The notes under the pieces are model-generated. The model saw only the letters and a list, made by a program, of their open reading frames with translations, searched no databases and was not told where the DNA came from. The position numbers were made by a program, and so were the translations under genes. Below, in pieces: positions 9,978 through 20,650 of a DNA stretch of 64,000 nucleotides. This DNA is from Cryptomeria japonica (lineage: Eukaryota; Streptophyta; Pinopsida; Cupressales; Cupressaceae), in the NCBI RefSeq assembly GCF_030272615.1, contig NC_081411.1, positions 833,948,136 through 834,012,135 of the forward strand. Direction: 5' to 3'. Every line of letters starts with the position of its first letter. Within the stretch, counting starts at the first letter, position 1.

Positions 9978-10261
9978 AAAACATGTAACTTAACTTTTTA
10001 AACTAAAATTGAACATTTAACCCAAAGAATGGAATTACAAGATTGAATACTTAATATTTGAGGACTACTGAGACGACAAAAATGCCTCATTACTCAGCTT
10101 AAAAGAAAAGAGGATGAATTTTTTTTTAAATTCATAGAAGTTATCCTATTTTCATAAAAAAGAAAATAAGGACATCAAAGATCATACCAATTACTATTCC
10201 AACTCTGGTATATGTAATTCCAAGGACACTTTCTCAAAATCTCCTTCTGAGGAGGTCATGG

Positions 10262-10555
10262 TTGCATGCCTTAAGAGCTATCTCATTTACCATTCATGGT
10301 TCCATTAAGTTTGTTGCTAATAATCAGGTAGTTACAATCAAGGTTGATCTTGATGCTATGCACTTATGTCAAATGGCAGCAGTGGATGAAATCATGATTA
10401 CTCCATCTTTTCATAGCTATATTCCATCTCTATCCTCTAATGCAATGGCTTCTACTTCTATGGAATTCCCTAAGAAGGATGCCACAAAGAAGGAGGTTGT
10501 ATCTAAAAAATCATTACCTAAAGAGGGAGGATCCTCTAAAGGTAGATCATCCTAA
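10262..10555 (+). pseudogene. Protease C-terminus and start of linker
   Basis: Begins within the retropepsin C-terminal motif: the W preceding MHALRAISFTIHGSIKFV belongs to the usual GRPWMH. After it comes VANNQVVTIKV, then a Lys/Ser-rich linker that ends in a stop at 10553. The catalytic Asp region is lost upstream. Compare LLGRPWIHSMQAIPSTLHRQ in the minus-strand ORF at 36632-38941. Confidence 0.7.
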
Positions 10556-10586
10556 GGCATAAAGTCCTAAGTCTACTCTTGTTCCG

Positions 10587-11393
10587 ATGACTTTTGTTTC
10601 ATCTCCCACTAAATCATCTTCTCCATCTAATGTGAACACATGCTTGGGTGATTATTGGGGATCTTTGGGTTTTATTGATGCTCATGTTGGTGAATACAAA
10701 GTTAATCCAGTCCACCTAAATATTCCTAAGATCTCATTCACCTCGGCCACAAAGGATGATTGTGCATCTATAAAGTCGAGCGATACTTATCATGTTGATC
10801 ATCTATTCTATACCAATCCCTTGACCTATATAGATCTATATTGAATTTATGGGTTGGGGTTCAATCTTGTTTATAAATATGGCTATGACGGTATAGGTTG
10901 TGGACTTAATAACCAAGTTACTCGAGTTCCTTTGGAGCTTGACCTCCATCATCGTAATACTGGACTTGGATACCATCATGCGTCCACCAAGAAAAAACCA
11001 ACTGTCAACATGGCTTCTATTGAGCCTCTTCCTCTTAAGTTGGTCCATCTTAAATACATTGATTTCACATCAACATCTGGTGAAATTCCTCTAGATGTTT
11101 TCTCTTCGGAGGAAGTGCTTGGGGAGTTATTGGGTGTTTATTCTAATTTACCTCCTTATCACCATAAATGTCAATTTCCTTATCATTTAAATAGTTATGT
11201 ATATTTTAGCAAATCCATTATGGGTGTGGATGAGAAGGATTCATTGTCTTTTGACAGACAAAATACATCTACACCTCATCTTGAAGACCGTTGTACCATT
11301 CTTAAGGGGGATACTATGGATGTTATTATGGATCCTAAGTATTTTGATAAGGCGATTAATATTGGGAAATGTCTCTCCTCAAACAAGGTTTAA
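10587..11393 (+). pseudogene. Linker with G-patch-like module
   Basis: Codons from 10587 include GDYWGSLGFIDAHVGEYKV, matching EDDWGSLDFNPTFVGEYRV in the ORF at 36632-38941. After a frame change near 10845, MGFNLVYKYGYDGIGCGLNN and NTGLGYHH (10854-11000) form a G-patch-like block. The rest to 11393 is low-complexity linker. G-patch modules bind RNA or RNA-helicase partners, and some retroviruses carry one next to protease. Function in this copy is lost. Confidence 0.65.
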
Positions 11394-11408
11394 TCACATT
11401 CCAACCTC

Positions 11409-12420
11409 TTGCATCAGTATTATTTTGGATACTATGGATGTTATTATGAATCGATTGTGGTTCATAATATCTTCTTAATTCCCAATGCCAAGCATGTAAA
11501 ACAAAAGATTTGCATGATGGATCCTAAGGTCTATCTATTAGTCAATATTGAGATAGAAAATCTTTTAAAATCTAGTTTGTCCTATCGACTATTCACCTTG
11601 GATTACTAATATTGTTGTTTTTAGTAAACTTGATGCATTCATGTTTGTATCAATTTTCATTGTTAATAAGACTACTCTTAAAGATGAATTTTTACTCCCA
11701 AACATCGATATGATTGTTGATTTTACTGTAGGTCATGCCTTACTCTCCTTTATTGATCGCTTTGCAGGTTATAATCAAATCCTTATTAATTCAAAATATT
11801 TGTATAAGATTGCCTTTGCTACACAATGGGGTACCTTATACTATGTAGTCATGTCTTTTGGGTTGAAGAATGCAGGAACAACCTATTAACAAGTGATCAA
11901 TATAAGAATGCCTTTGCTACACCATGATATACCTTCTACTATTTATTCATGTCGTTTGGGTTGAAGAATGCAAGAGCAACCTATTAACAAGCCATGAATT
12001 TGATCTTTCATGAATTCATTCATAACATCTTAGAAGATTATGTTAGTGAAATCTTGGTGAAATCTATAACTTGTCAAAAACACATCATAAACCTTCGACT
12101 TCTTTTTGAAAGACCGATTCTATAAGATGAGACTTATTTCTCTTAAGTGTTTCTTTGGAATTGACACAAGTAAACTTTTAGGATTTATTGTCTCTCATTG
12201 TGGAATCAAGGTTGACACAAATAAGATTGATGCAATTGTTAACATATCTCCACCTAGAAACATCTCTCAACTATGTAGCTTACACGAGAAGATTAAGAGA
12301 ATTTGTAGATTTGTATCTCAATTGGCCAATCGTACCCTTCCATTCATATGTTTGTTGAAGAAAGATCCACAGTTCAAATGGGATATTATTAAGCTTTTGA
12401 TTCCATCAAAAGTTACCTAG
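11409..12420 (+). pseudogene. Reverse transcriptase remnant with internal 99-bp duplication
   Basis: Seen in pieces: KHVKQKICMMDPKVYLL (RT start, 11495-11545), FLLPNIDMIVDF and LSFIDRFAGYNQI (11690-11790), IAFATQWGTLYYVVMSFGLK (11808-11868), then the palm near 12040, where the usual YVDD reads YVSE. The thumb/connection LLGFIVSHCGIKVDTNKI and NISQLCSLHEKI follows (12170-12290). Loss of the Asp pair makes it inactive regardless of stops. A 99-bp tandem duplication (11802-11900 and 11901-11998) repeats the FGLKNAG block. Confidence 0.8.
11802..11998 (+). repeat. 99-bp tandem duplication inside RT
   Basis: TATAAGATTGCCTTTGCTAC at 11802 recurs as TATAAGAATGCCTTTGCTAC at 11901, and both copies run through GGTTGAAGAATGCA to CCTATTAACAAG. 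The copies now differ at roughly one position in eight by eye, so the duplication is old. Confidence 0.8.
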
Positions 12421-13164
12421 CTAATCCCCCTATCCTAATGTTGGCTATGCAAGATGAATCCTTCCTCCTATATATCTCAGCATTGTCTATCTCTTTGGTG
12501 GCCTTATTGGCTAAATATGATGATGATGGGAAGGAAAGGGTAGTCTACTACATAAGTCATGTCCTTGTTGATTATGACTATATTTCACTATGCAGAAATA
12601 ATTCCTTTCTCTCCTCTTTGCAACACAAAAGTTAAGATATTGTATTCTCCATATGAAAACTCAGGTGATTGTTAAAAATGATCTCCTTAAACATCTCTTT
12701 TCAGGGGTTGATCTTTTTAGAAGATTGGCAAAGTGGGTAATATTACTTTTTGAGTTTGATCTTAAGTTCATAACCAAAAATCCATTAAAGGGTAGGCTAT
12801 CACCTATCAGTTGGCAGAAGCTCCTTCCCCTAAATCTTTCCCCACTCTTTATGTGTTCCCTGGTGAGAATCTATTCATAATTTATCATTAACCCATTTCA
12901 AAGATGTACTTTGATGGTTCGAGATGTCAAAATGGCTCTGGAGTGGGTGTAGTATTAGTTTCAGTTGAAGGAAAGCTAGTTCCTCTCTTCTTTTTCCTCA
13001 AGTTTCATTGTACGTATAACATTATCAAGTATGAACCCCTAGTTGCTAGTCTGCATGCCACAATCACCTTAGATGTTGCACATATTCACATTCATAGTGA
13101 TTATAAACTCATTGTAAACCAAATCATAGGACCATATTGGGCTAAGCATTATAAAATATTTTAG
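12421..13164 (+). pseudogene. RNase H pair: degraded gypsy-type and archaeal-type
   Basis: The first domain is visible as LLYISALSISLVALLAKYDDDGKERVVYYISH (12463-12560) and FRRLAKWVILLFEFDLKFI (12710-12770). The second starts MYFDGSRCQNGSGVGVVLV (12904) and includes IIKYEPLVASLHA and HIHSDYKLIVNQI. The Asp of YFDGS, the Glu of YEPL and the Asp of HSDYK keep the RNase H triad order. The second domain defines the Tat lineage. Stops separate the pieces. Confidence 0.75.
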
Positions 13165-14630
13165 TATAGGGATTTAGCTTTGACTCTCCTTAAAGGTTTC
13201 TCCTCTTATACCATCGATAGCATCGCCAAGAGAGAAAACCGTCATGCAGACACAATGGTGAGTGTCCTCCTTTGTACACCTTAAATATAGTGCAAATGAA
13301 TATCACTTTGTGGTGCATGTTCTATACTCTCCTATTGTTTTTGATAAACCTAAACTCGATTGTCTTATGTGTGCTAATATATAATTGAGGGAGTGGTTCT
13401 CTCACATCTACAATTATCTCAAATCCATAAATTTTATAGATGACGCTAACAAGAATACGTGCGTCTAGATTAAAAAAGATTCAACTCACTATATCATCTT
13501 GTCTAATTTTATCTATCATAGATCTTGCAATGGTCTTCTCCTTCTATTTTTGAGAGAAGCTGAAATACCCCTTTCCCTCCAAGAATCTCATGCAAGCTCT
13601 AGAGGTGGTCATTTTAGCAGTAAATCTCTTTTTCACAAGCTAATTTACATAGGATATTGTTTGTAAAGAATGGAGCAAGACTCCATTGATTTTATCAAGA
13701 AATACCCTCAATGTCAACAACATAGTAATCTTATGTAAGCTCCTGCATAGGAACTCCAAGCCCAAGCTTCTCCTTGGCCATTTGAGACTTGGGGGATTAA
13801 TGTTACCAGTAAGTTATTTCTCCCTTCTTCTAAAGAGCATACTTTCATCATTACGGCTACTGATTACTTCATGAAGTGGGTTAAGGCTATATCATAAAAT
13901 CCACTACCGTTGAATCAATCTATACCTTTCTTTTAAATAAAATTATTTCTCATTTTGGACTGCCTTCTACCCTTGTCTTTGACAATGGTACCTCATTTAA
14001 AAGAACGAGGAGGTGAAATAATTCTTAGAGAAATTTGACATCCAACACCAATTCTCTACACTTTATTATCCTCAATCCAATGGCCAAGTTGAAGTATCAA
14101 ATAATGTAATCAAACAAATTCTACAAAAGAGGTTTAGTAAACATGATAAGCACTAACTTGTTCAATTAACATACACATTATGGGCCTATCGCACAAGCAT
14201 TCATACAACCACTAGGATGATGCCCTACAACCTTGTGTATGGTGTTGATTCTATCATGTCTCTTGAGTTGGAAATTCCCTCTCCACGAGTTTCCCTTGAG
14301 GGGTTCATTGATGATGATACCTACTGTGCTCGCCATCTCAATCAACTTGAGTTGCTTGACGAGCATCAATTGAAGGCCCTCCAACATTGTCAAGCTTACC
14401 AAAAATATTTATCAAAGAAACTCAATCAAAATGTCATTTCTCGCACTTTTAAAGTAGTTGAACTCATTCTCTATACGAATCAGAGAAATGTAAATACACC
14501 AAATGATCAAAAAGGAAAATTTAATCCCAATTGGTTAGGTCCCTACATTGTCACCTTTGTTTATGGTTTTGGTTCCTACGGTCTGTCTAACTTGGATGGT
14601 ACACCACTTAAGTAACTTGTAAATGGAATC
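13165..14630 (+). pseudogene. Integrase remnant ending in GPY/F module
   Basis: The core is badly broken. ITATDYFMKWVKAIS (13850-13895) sits where the first catalytic block should be, and a DNGTSFK-like block lies near 13980. From 14217 the frame is open: MMPYNLVYGVDSIMSLELEIPSPRVSLEG, then GKFNPNWLGPYIVTFVYGFG (GPY/F) and LSNLDGTPLK with a stop at 14613. The tail is comparable to those at 1115-1516 and 32932-33075. Confidence 0.75.
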
Positions 14631-14970
14631 CACTTGCATTGATATTACACATAGAAGTTTCTATGTGTCGTATGTGCAATGCTTATCTTATTAAGATCAT
14701 CCTGTTATGGCATTTCTTCATCAACACGTTCCTTTCTCTGATGTGTTATGATGTATGCATATGTACGATCAATTTATTTACCTAAACATGTGTGCATTTC
14801 ATTTCTATACATGTATATTTCTACATCATTATAGCATTAGATCATCATGGTATTTAATCAAGCACGTGTAAAGCATATGTAGAAATTGAATCATGATATA
14901 TCTAATCTAATCATACATAATATAAGCACATATAACATACATGAAAGTAAAGACATATATCCATGATGAC
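14631..14970 (+). repeat. AT-rich ATGTATGCAT tract after integrase
   Basis: No gene. Low-complexity ATGTATGCATATG/ACATGTATA sequence, continuing as similar sequence at 20477-20620 on the far side of the LINE, so the LINE appears to have inserted within this tract. Confidence 0.45.
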
Positions 14971-15006
14971 ACTGCTGGAGTGCTCTACCACTGAGCTACT
15001 GGCCCC
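14971..15006 (-). other. tRNA-like 5' half (D-arm with box A)
   Basis: On the minus strand this reads GGGGCCAGTAGCTCAGTGG followed by TAGAGCACTCCAGCAGT. TAGCTCAGTGGTAGAGC is a textbook D-arm with an internal promoter A box. Sequence beyond ~36 nt does not continue as a tRNA, with no anticodon stem or T-arm. It is either a 5' fragment of a tRNA-derived SINE or a tRNA piece joined to the LINE end during insertion. Confidence 0.45.
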
Positions 15007-15126
15007 TCTTAGACCAGTCCATCGTCAGTTCGGGTGTGGCTTATTTCCAACTCCAACAGGATCATGATAAAGCTTTTGAAGGGGGGTTGTACTTCTTTAA
15101 TCAAGTCAGGCTCTTCATCAAGCCAT

Positions 15127-15684
15127 GTCATTTGGGGTTTAACTCTGTAGAAGAGATTTCATCAAGAGTCCTTGTTTGGGTTCATCTTCCTTGTCTACCA
15201 TTGGAATTATGAAAAAAGTGATATCCTTCACTCCATAGCCCTTATGCTTGGTAAACTAGTTGGATTTGCTTCCCAAATGTTAGATAGAAAGGTAATTAAT
15301 TATGCTTGCATTTGTGTTGAGATCGATTTTAATAAGTATTTACCAGATTCTCTCAAAATATGTCTTGGATCATCTTCTTGGATTCAACAACTCGATTATG
15401 AGACTTTTTCTTTTAGATGTCATATCTGTCATGAATATGGACATTTACAAAGATGATGCCCACATTCTAATTTGACTAGGGGGACGTCAAGTGCTCCTTC
15501 TAGTTATGATCCTAAGTTGGATAAGGGGAAGAATCCATTGGGAGAAAGGGTTGCAGATAAGGAGGGTTTCATCCTGGTCAAACCTCACAATAAAGGGAGA
15601 GGGCATAAAAGGACTTTGAGGGATAGTCAAATGGATGAGAATTTTAATCGGTCTAATGTTTTAGAGGATATGGCTCAAGAATAG
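15127..15684 (+). pseudogene. LINE ORF1, C-terminal half with zinc knuckle
   Basis: HLGFNSVEEISSRVLVWVHLPCLPLEL, then LGKLVGFASQMLDRKVINYACICVEIDFNKYLPDS, then WIQQLDYETFSFRCHICHEYGHLQR with Cys-x2-Cys-x4-His spacing completed by CPH after a stop. This is the plant DUF4283/zf-CCHC_4 type of ORF1, an RNA-binding protein that packages LINE RNA. A Lys/Gly-rich tail follows (TRGTSSAPSSYDPKLDKGK). In-frame stops occur near 15216 and 15456. Confidence 0.75.
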
Positions 15685-16093
15685 GGCATTCCTATCGAGA
15701 TGTTTTCAGATGTAGGGGCTATGGGTATTGATTTTATCAAAAGATAAGGTAGATGAAGGATGAAATTCAATTTTGGATTCTCATGTGGGTAGGCATATGA
15801 ATAATGATGTGCCTTCCTAGGTCTATTTCAAGCAAGGTAGGTGATCCACATACTGGTGAATCTTTGGAAGCACAAGATTTTATCCTATTTAAGGCATCTC
15901 TGACTTCTGGTAAGAGTAGAAAGGATCCTCAGGCCTTAGTTTTACAACAAAAATCCTTAAAGAAGGGGCCACTTGAGAAGCCTCTATGGATTGGGCATAA
16001 ATCAGATCAAGAAAAGGTTAAGGTAATTAGTGATACTTTGGTAGAATCTAGGTCAGTTAAAACCATTGACTCCCATTTTTCTCAATCACATAA

Positions 16094-16770
16094 ATGATTG
16101 TATTATCTTGGAATGCAAGGGGTTTGAACAACATCCATAGACAAAAGGTTGTTCATTATCTGGTTGTCAATCACTCTCCTGATATTTATTTATTCAGGAA
16201 ACACAATTTTCTATAGAAGGTATGCTTCATAGAGATTCTTGGATTTGGTCTTAAGGATCTTGTATGGTAGTTCTAGGGGAATGACCTATTTTTGGGATCC
16301 TTGAAAGATTGTCCCTCTCTGGTGGATTTCCACTCGGTCTGTTATGTCTATGATTGCTACTAGTTTGGAGACAGGTGAAGTTTGATTTTTCTCTAATGTT
16401 TATGCTCCAAATGATCTTATTGGAAAAGCTCAACTCTAGGACCACATTAGATATTCTCATTCTTTGGCTCCCTTTCTCCCATGAACTATTCTTGGTGACT
16501 TTAATGCTATTAGTGGTCTGGATGAAAAGAGATGGGGTGTTGCGAGGCTTGATCCCTCTTCTCATCTCCTCAACCTTAATATTGATCTTCTGAAAGTTAT
16601 TGATGTGAAACTGAATAATAGAATCTTCACTTGGGATAATAGGAGATGTGGGGTGGAGGAAATCATTGAAAAAATTGATAGATTTTTGATATCTTGTTTC
16701 TGGATAGGTGACAAATGGACTACAAGTTCAGAGATTCTAGTTTGGCAAGGTTCGGATCATTGGCCGATAA
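16094..16770 (+). pseudogene. LINE endonuclease (AP-like) remnant
   Basis: MIVLSWNARGLNNIHRQKVV is the standard N-terminus of plant L1 endonucleases (the SWNxRGL motif with the first metal-binding Asn). The downstream frame shifts several times, with recognisable pieces GDFNAISGLDEK (about 16497-16532, across a frame change) and LVWQGSDHWPI (about 16738-16770), the C-terminal SDH catalytic block. In the family this enzyme nicks target DNA. It is inactivated here. Confidence 0.75.
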
Positions 16771-17399
16771 AGTTTTCTGCTGTCACTTTTAGAATTTCTA
16801 AAAGCCCTTCTTTCAAGTTTCAACTTACGTGGTTGTGCAATCTCTCTCTCCAGGATCTTGTTAAAGTTTGGTGGTTTGAGGGTAAGCTTTCTCATTGTAG
16901 GGCCATGTATTCATTCTCTAAAGGGTTGCAATATGTGAATTATAAGCTTAAGAGGTGGAATGTACAATATTTTGGCAACCTACATTCTAGTAAACTAGCA
17001 GCTCAATCTCATCTTGATTCTATCATCCACCTCATTAGAGAGAAAGGATTGACTATGGAATTGAGCAAGAAAGAGGTTTCGACTATTAAGGATCTTGAAG
17101 AATGAGAGCTAGGTGAGGAATTTTTTGGAAATGGAAGTCTCGTATTGACTAGCTCCAGGAAGGGGATAGGAAGATTGCCTTCTTTCATAACTTTGTGAAG
17201 GCTAGATATAATGGAAACCTTATTAGCTCTCTTGTGTCTTCGAATGGTGCTCAAATTTGTGCAAAGGATGAGATTTTTTAGGAGGCTGCTCAACATTTTT
17301 TTGCTTTGTATACTAAAGACAACCCACTACTAGTGAAGATGAAACAATGGTTTGGATTGCATCTCCCCTCTAGTTTCTAGGGAAACAAATGAGGCTCTC

Positions 17400-18620
17400 A
17401 TTTTCCCCATTGGGATTCAAGAGCTAGAAGAGGTTGTGTTTCATATGAAGAAGGGAAAGGCACTTGGTCATGATGTCTTTCCTACTGAGTTCTTTTAGGA
17501 ATTTTGGGAGATCATTAAATATGATCTTTTGGAGGTGGTTCATGAATCACAAAGAAATAAACAGATGTTAAGGGCTATGAATTCTACATTTTTGTCTCTT
17601 ATCCGTAAGAAGGAGGGTGATAAAAAACTTGATAAATTTAGACCTATATCTTTTCGTAACATGGTTTATAAAATTATCACCAAGCTTATTACGAAAAAGG
17701 CTCAAGATGTATCTCAAGGTCCTGATCTCTGAGGAGCAAGGCAATTTTATGGCAGGAAAGCATATTTTGGATGGGATTGTCATTGTTGTGGAGGATATCC
17801 ACTCTATGGATACTTTTGAGGAAAAGGTCATGTTTATTAAGCTGGATATGGTCAAGGCTTATGATAGGATTAGATGGTGTTTTTTGCAAAAGGTCTTCCT
17901 GGCCTTTGGGTTTGGTAGTGAGTGGGTGAACTAGATTATGAACTGCATTAATTCTGCCTCCTTCTCTATTCTTATTAATGGCGAACCTACTGAGTTATTC
18001 AGTGCTTCTAGGGGCCTCAGGAAAGGAGACCCCCTTTCTCCTTAATTGTTCATTATCATGACAGAATGGCTTGGCATAATCATTAAGGCCCATGTCGGTC
18101 AAGATTTGATTTAGAGTTGGAGTTGGTTTAATAGTCTTCCCCCTCATTCTCATCTTTAGTTTGTGGATGACACTACCTTAATGGGTCTTACTTGGATTAG
18201 TGAGGCTACTAGTTTAGGAGAACCTTGGATACTAATCTGTCAGCTTCAAGGCAGTGTATTAACAAGGCCAAATCCTCTATATTCTTTTTTAATACTCCTC
18301 GACTTATCCCAAATGGGATCACTCATATTCTCAAATTCCAAATTGGTTCATTGCCTTTGGTCTATTTAGGGATTTCTCTTGGGGTTGGATCTCTACATAG
18401 GGAGTATTGGAAGGAGATTTTGGAGAAATTTCATAGGAGGGTCTATCATTGGACTAGTAGATGGATCTCAATAGTAGGAAGGGTGACTTTTCTGAAATCG
18501 GTGATTCAAGCTCTTCCTATCTATAGATTCTTTTTGCAAGTTGCCCCTTCTAGCTTTATAAAGAAATTTGATGCTCTCTCTCGACAATTTATTTAGTCTG
18601 GTAATATTCTTTCTTGGAAA
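17400..18620 (+). pseudogene. LINE reverse transcriptase remnant
   Basis: Motifs in order: KKGKALGHDVFPTEF (17450-17494), FRPISFRNMVYKIITKLI (17638-17691), ISEEQGNFMAGKHILDGI, KLDMVKAYDRIRWCFLQ (17839-17889), [10 protein letters not shown] (18013-18042) and FVDDTTLMG (18160-18186), which keeps both catalytic Asp residues of the F/YADD motif. Then LGISLGVGSLHREYWKEI and RVTFLKSVIQALPIY. Stops and at least three frame changes divide it. Confidence 0.85.
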
Positions 18621-19860
18621 TGGAGCCTTGTTAATTGAGCCTTTGTTTGTAGACCAAAGGAGGGTGGTTTGGGCCTTAGATCTGTTAAGATGGTTAGCCA
18701 GGTCCTATCTGCTAAGATTTATTAGATGTAGTGCATGTGTCAGGAGCAGGATTGGGCTAGAATTATATCCCATAAGTATCTCCATGGGGCTAGCAGAGAG
18801 GAGTTACCTCGGTTCTCATTAGGTGGAAAGGGCTCTATGATTTGGGAGACTCTCAAAAGGGGAGCTAACATTATTAAATATGTGATTTTTTGGATTTGTA
18901 ATAGCGGTATGAATTCTCTTTTGTGGCATGACTCTTGGGACAGGCATCCTCAGATTTTATCTCAATTCCCTCATCTTCAGGCTCTTGGTAATAGTTTTGA
19001 AGAAGTGGGTTGGAGAAGGGTGGTGAATTTTAAGACTATGAAGCTTTAGGGTTAGTTGGAGGTGGCTTGTTGGAAAGACCCCAAGAATGGCCAATGGGTG
19101 GTTAGAATAAGGACCATCAGGAGCTTGCCAATATTTTGTCAAGAAGATTGTGTAGCTCCCTCAAGGGGAGGGATACTCTTGCCTATGGTCCGGATCTAAA
19201 AGGGAAGTACTCGACTACTCGAGGTATCTAGAATTAAATAGACAACTACATGGAAGTGCAAATGTCTCTTGGTGGAAGCAAGTTTGGAACAAATTCTCTT
19301 GGCCTAAGTGCAATTTATTTCTTTGGTTGGTGGCTCAAAACTGATGCCTCACTTGGGATAATTTGTGTAAGAGAGGGTTTCATGGCACTTTTTTTTGTGT
19401 TATCTGTAATAATAGTGAGGAATGCACTTCACATCTCTTCATTTAGTTCCCCTTCTCAAGGAAGCTCTAGCATCTCTGGTTTGTGGTTTGCAATCATGTG
19501 TGCATTCATGCCACTACTTTAGTTGAGTTTTTGGAAAGACTAGGTCATCCCATTACTAAGAAATTCTTCCTTTAGGTTGCTTGGGATATTGGTTCCTTGT
19601 TTATCATCTGGAATATTTGGTTAGAACATAAAAGATGGTTTTTTCAAGGCTCTAAAATGGAAGGGGATATGTTGTGGATGATTATTGGTAAGTTGCAGGA
19701 GACTCTCTATGCCAAGTGTGATATGTCTAAACTAGTGGATCCTCTTGATATTCCTATTGCTAGAAATTTGTCTTTGATTGATAGTGGTTCTTGTCAGCCT
19801 ATGGGTAGGAGACCTAGGCAGACTAAGAAATAGGTTTGTAGAGAAGGGAGGTGGCTTCCT
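18621..19860 (+). pseudogene. LINE C-terminal region including zf-RVT-like segment
   Basis: Pieces such as VCRPKEGGLGLRSV (about 18645-18686), ARIISHKYLHGASRE (18757-18801) and GSMIWETLKRGANII are typical of the region after RT in plant L1 elements. A Cys/His block at about 19360-19450 (CKRGFHG, FCVICNN, HLF) matches the zf-RVT position. It links RT to RNase H. Confidence 0.6.
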
Positions 19861-20358
19861 CCTATGGAGGGTATTCTAAAGATTAATACTGATGGATCTT
19901 TTAGGGGAAACCTAAGGCATGCTGGAATAGGTGGAGTTGGAAGGATTAATGATGGGAGTGTTTTTTTCTTCTTCTCTTCTTATGAGGGGAGATATTCTAA
20001 TAAACTTATGAAAGAACTTGCTCTTTTATATGCAATTGAGAAGGGATTTTCCCTTGGTTGGAAAAAGATGATTTGTGAATTTGATTCTCAAATTGTGACT
20101 GATTTGTTGAATAATCATCATGTGGATGATGCTAGTTGGTATGTTACTTTGGTGGTCAAGTAGATTTTGAATTTATGTGCATTGTTAGATTATATTTCTT
20201 TTCAGCATATTCCGCAAGAATGGAATCACGTGGCTGACTACTTGGTTAAGTGGGCCTCTAAGAATACCGGGGGTTGGGATGTGGATGAATGGGGGCTCCT
20301 CCCCACTAATTTCTCTAGAATACTAGAGAAGTTAATTTTGGAGGATGGGATTGTGTAG
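19861..20358 (+). pseudogene. LINE-encoded RNase H
   Basis: MEGILKINTDGSFRGNLRHAG starts the fold (first Asp in NTDGS); KELALLYAIEKG supplies the Glu helix; KKMICEFDSQIVTDLL gives the third Asp; and HIPQEWNHVADYLVKWA carries the final His/Asp block. A single TAG at 20161 splits it. This RVT_3-type RNase H is common in plant L1 elements and is the least damaged part of this LINE. Confidence 0.85.
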
Positions 20359-20476
20359 TCCTCTTTCTTTGTGGGTTCCCTTTGAACTTTTTCTAATCTT
20401 CTAGTGGGGCTTGTGGCTCCTTGCTATGTACTCTGTGCTTTGTTTTGAATAAATTTTACCCCATTTTAAAAAAAAA

Positions 20477-20650
20477 TGTATAAGTATCAATGTACATATG
20501 TCTTGTCACTACAAAACACATGATGTCTGTATACGTGTGTATGACTGTATCAAGTACACGTATCTCTCAAAATAATGATATAAAAAATGTATATCTCTAG
20601 CATCATAAATTGTCACTAGGCCAATTTATACCTCATCTTTGTGCTCCTAC
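20477..20650 (+). other. AT-rich flank of the LINE
   Basis: TGTATAAGTATCAATG... low-complexity sequence like that before the LINE (14741-14970). No gene. Confidence 0.4.

Larger units (their letters stand above)
10250..14630 (+). mobile_element. Second Tat-type Ty3/gypsy element: decayed pol, gag absent
   Basis: On the + strand, in order: protease end (10250-10330), linker, G-patch-like (10854-11000), RT (11480-12420), first RNase H (12420-12830), second archaeal-type RNase H (12904-13164), integrase (13200-14630). Two RNase H domains are the known hallmark of the Tat lineage. Gag and the protease active site are missing. Frame breaks occur throughout. No LTR can be tied to it securely; the palindrome array upstream may be its leader. 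Confidence 0.75.
15040..20476 (+). mobile_element. L1-type non-LTR retrotransposon (LINE), 5'-truncated and decayed
   Basis: Order: ORF1 C-terminal half with CCHC knuckle (15127-15456), Lys-rich tail (to about 16090), AP-type endonuclease (16094-16760), RT (17400-18600), zinc-finger-like region (19360-19510), RNase H (19861-20310), 3' tail ending in an A-run at 20468-20476. Plant L1 elements share this order, including the C-terminal RNase H. Many stops and frame changes are present. The start coordinate is where ORF1 similarity begins. I could not find convincing flanking target duplications. Confidence 0.8.

Noticed and set aside
14971-15006. Functional tRNA gene
   Set aside because: Only the acceptor-side 5' strand and D-arm are present; no anticodon arm or T-arm.
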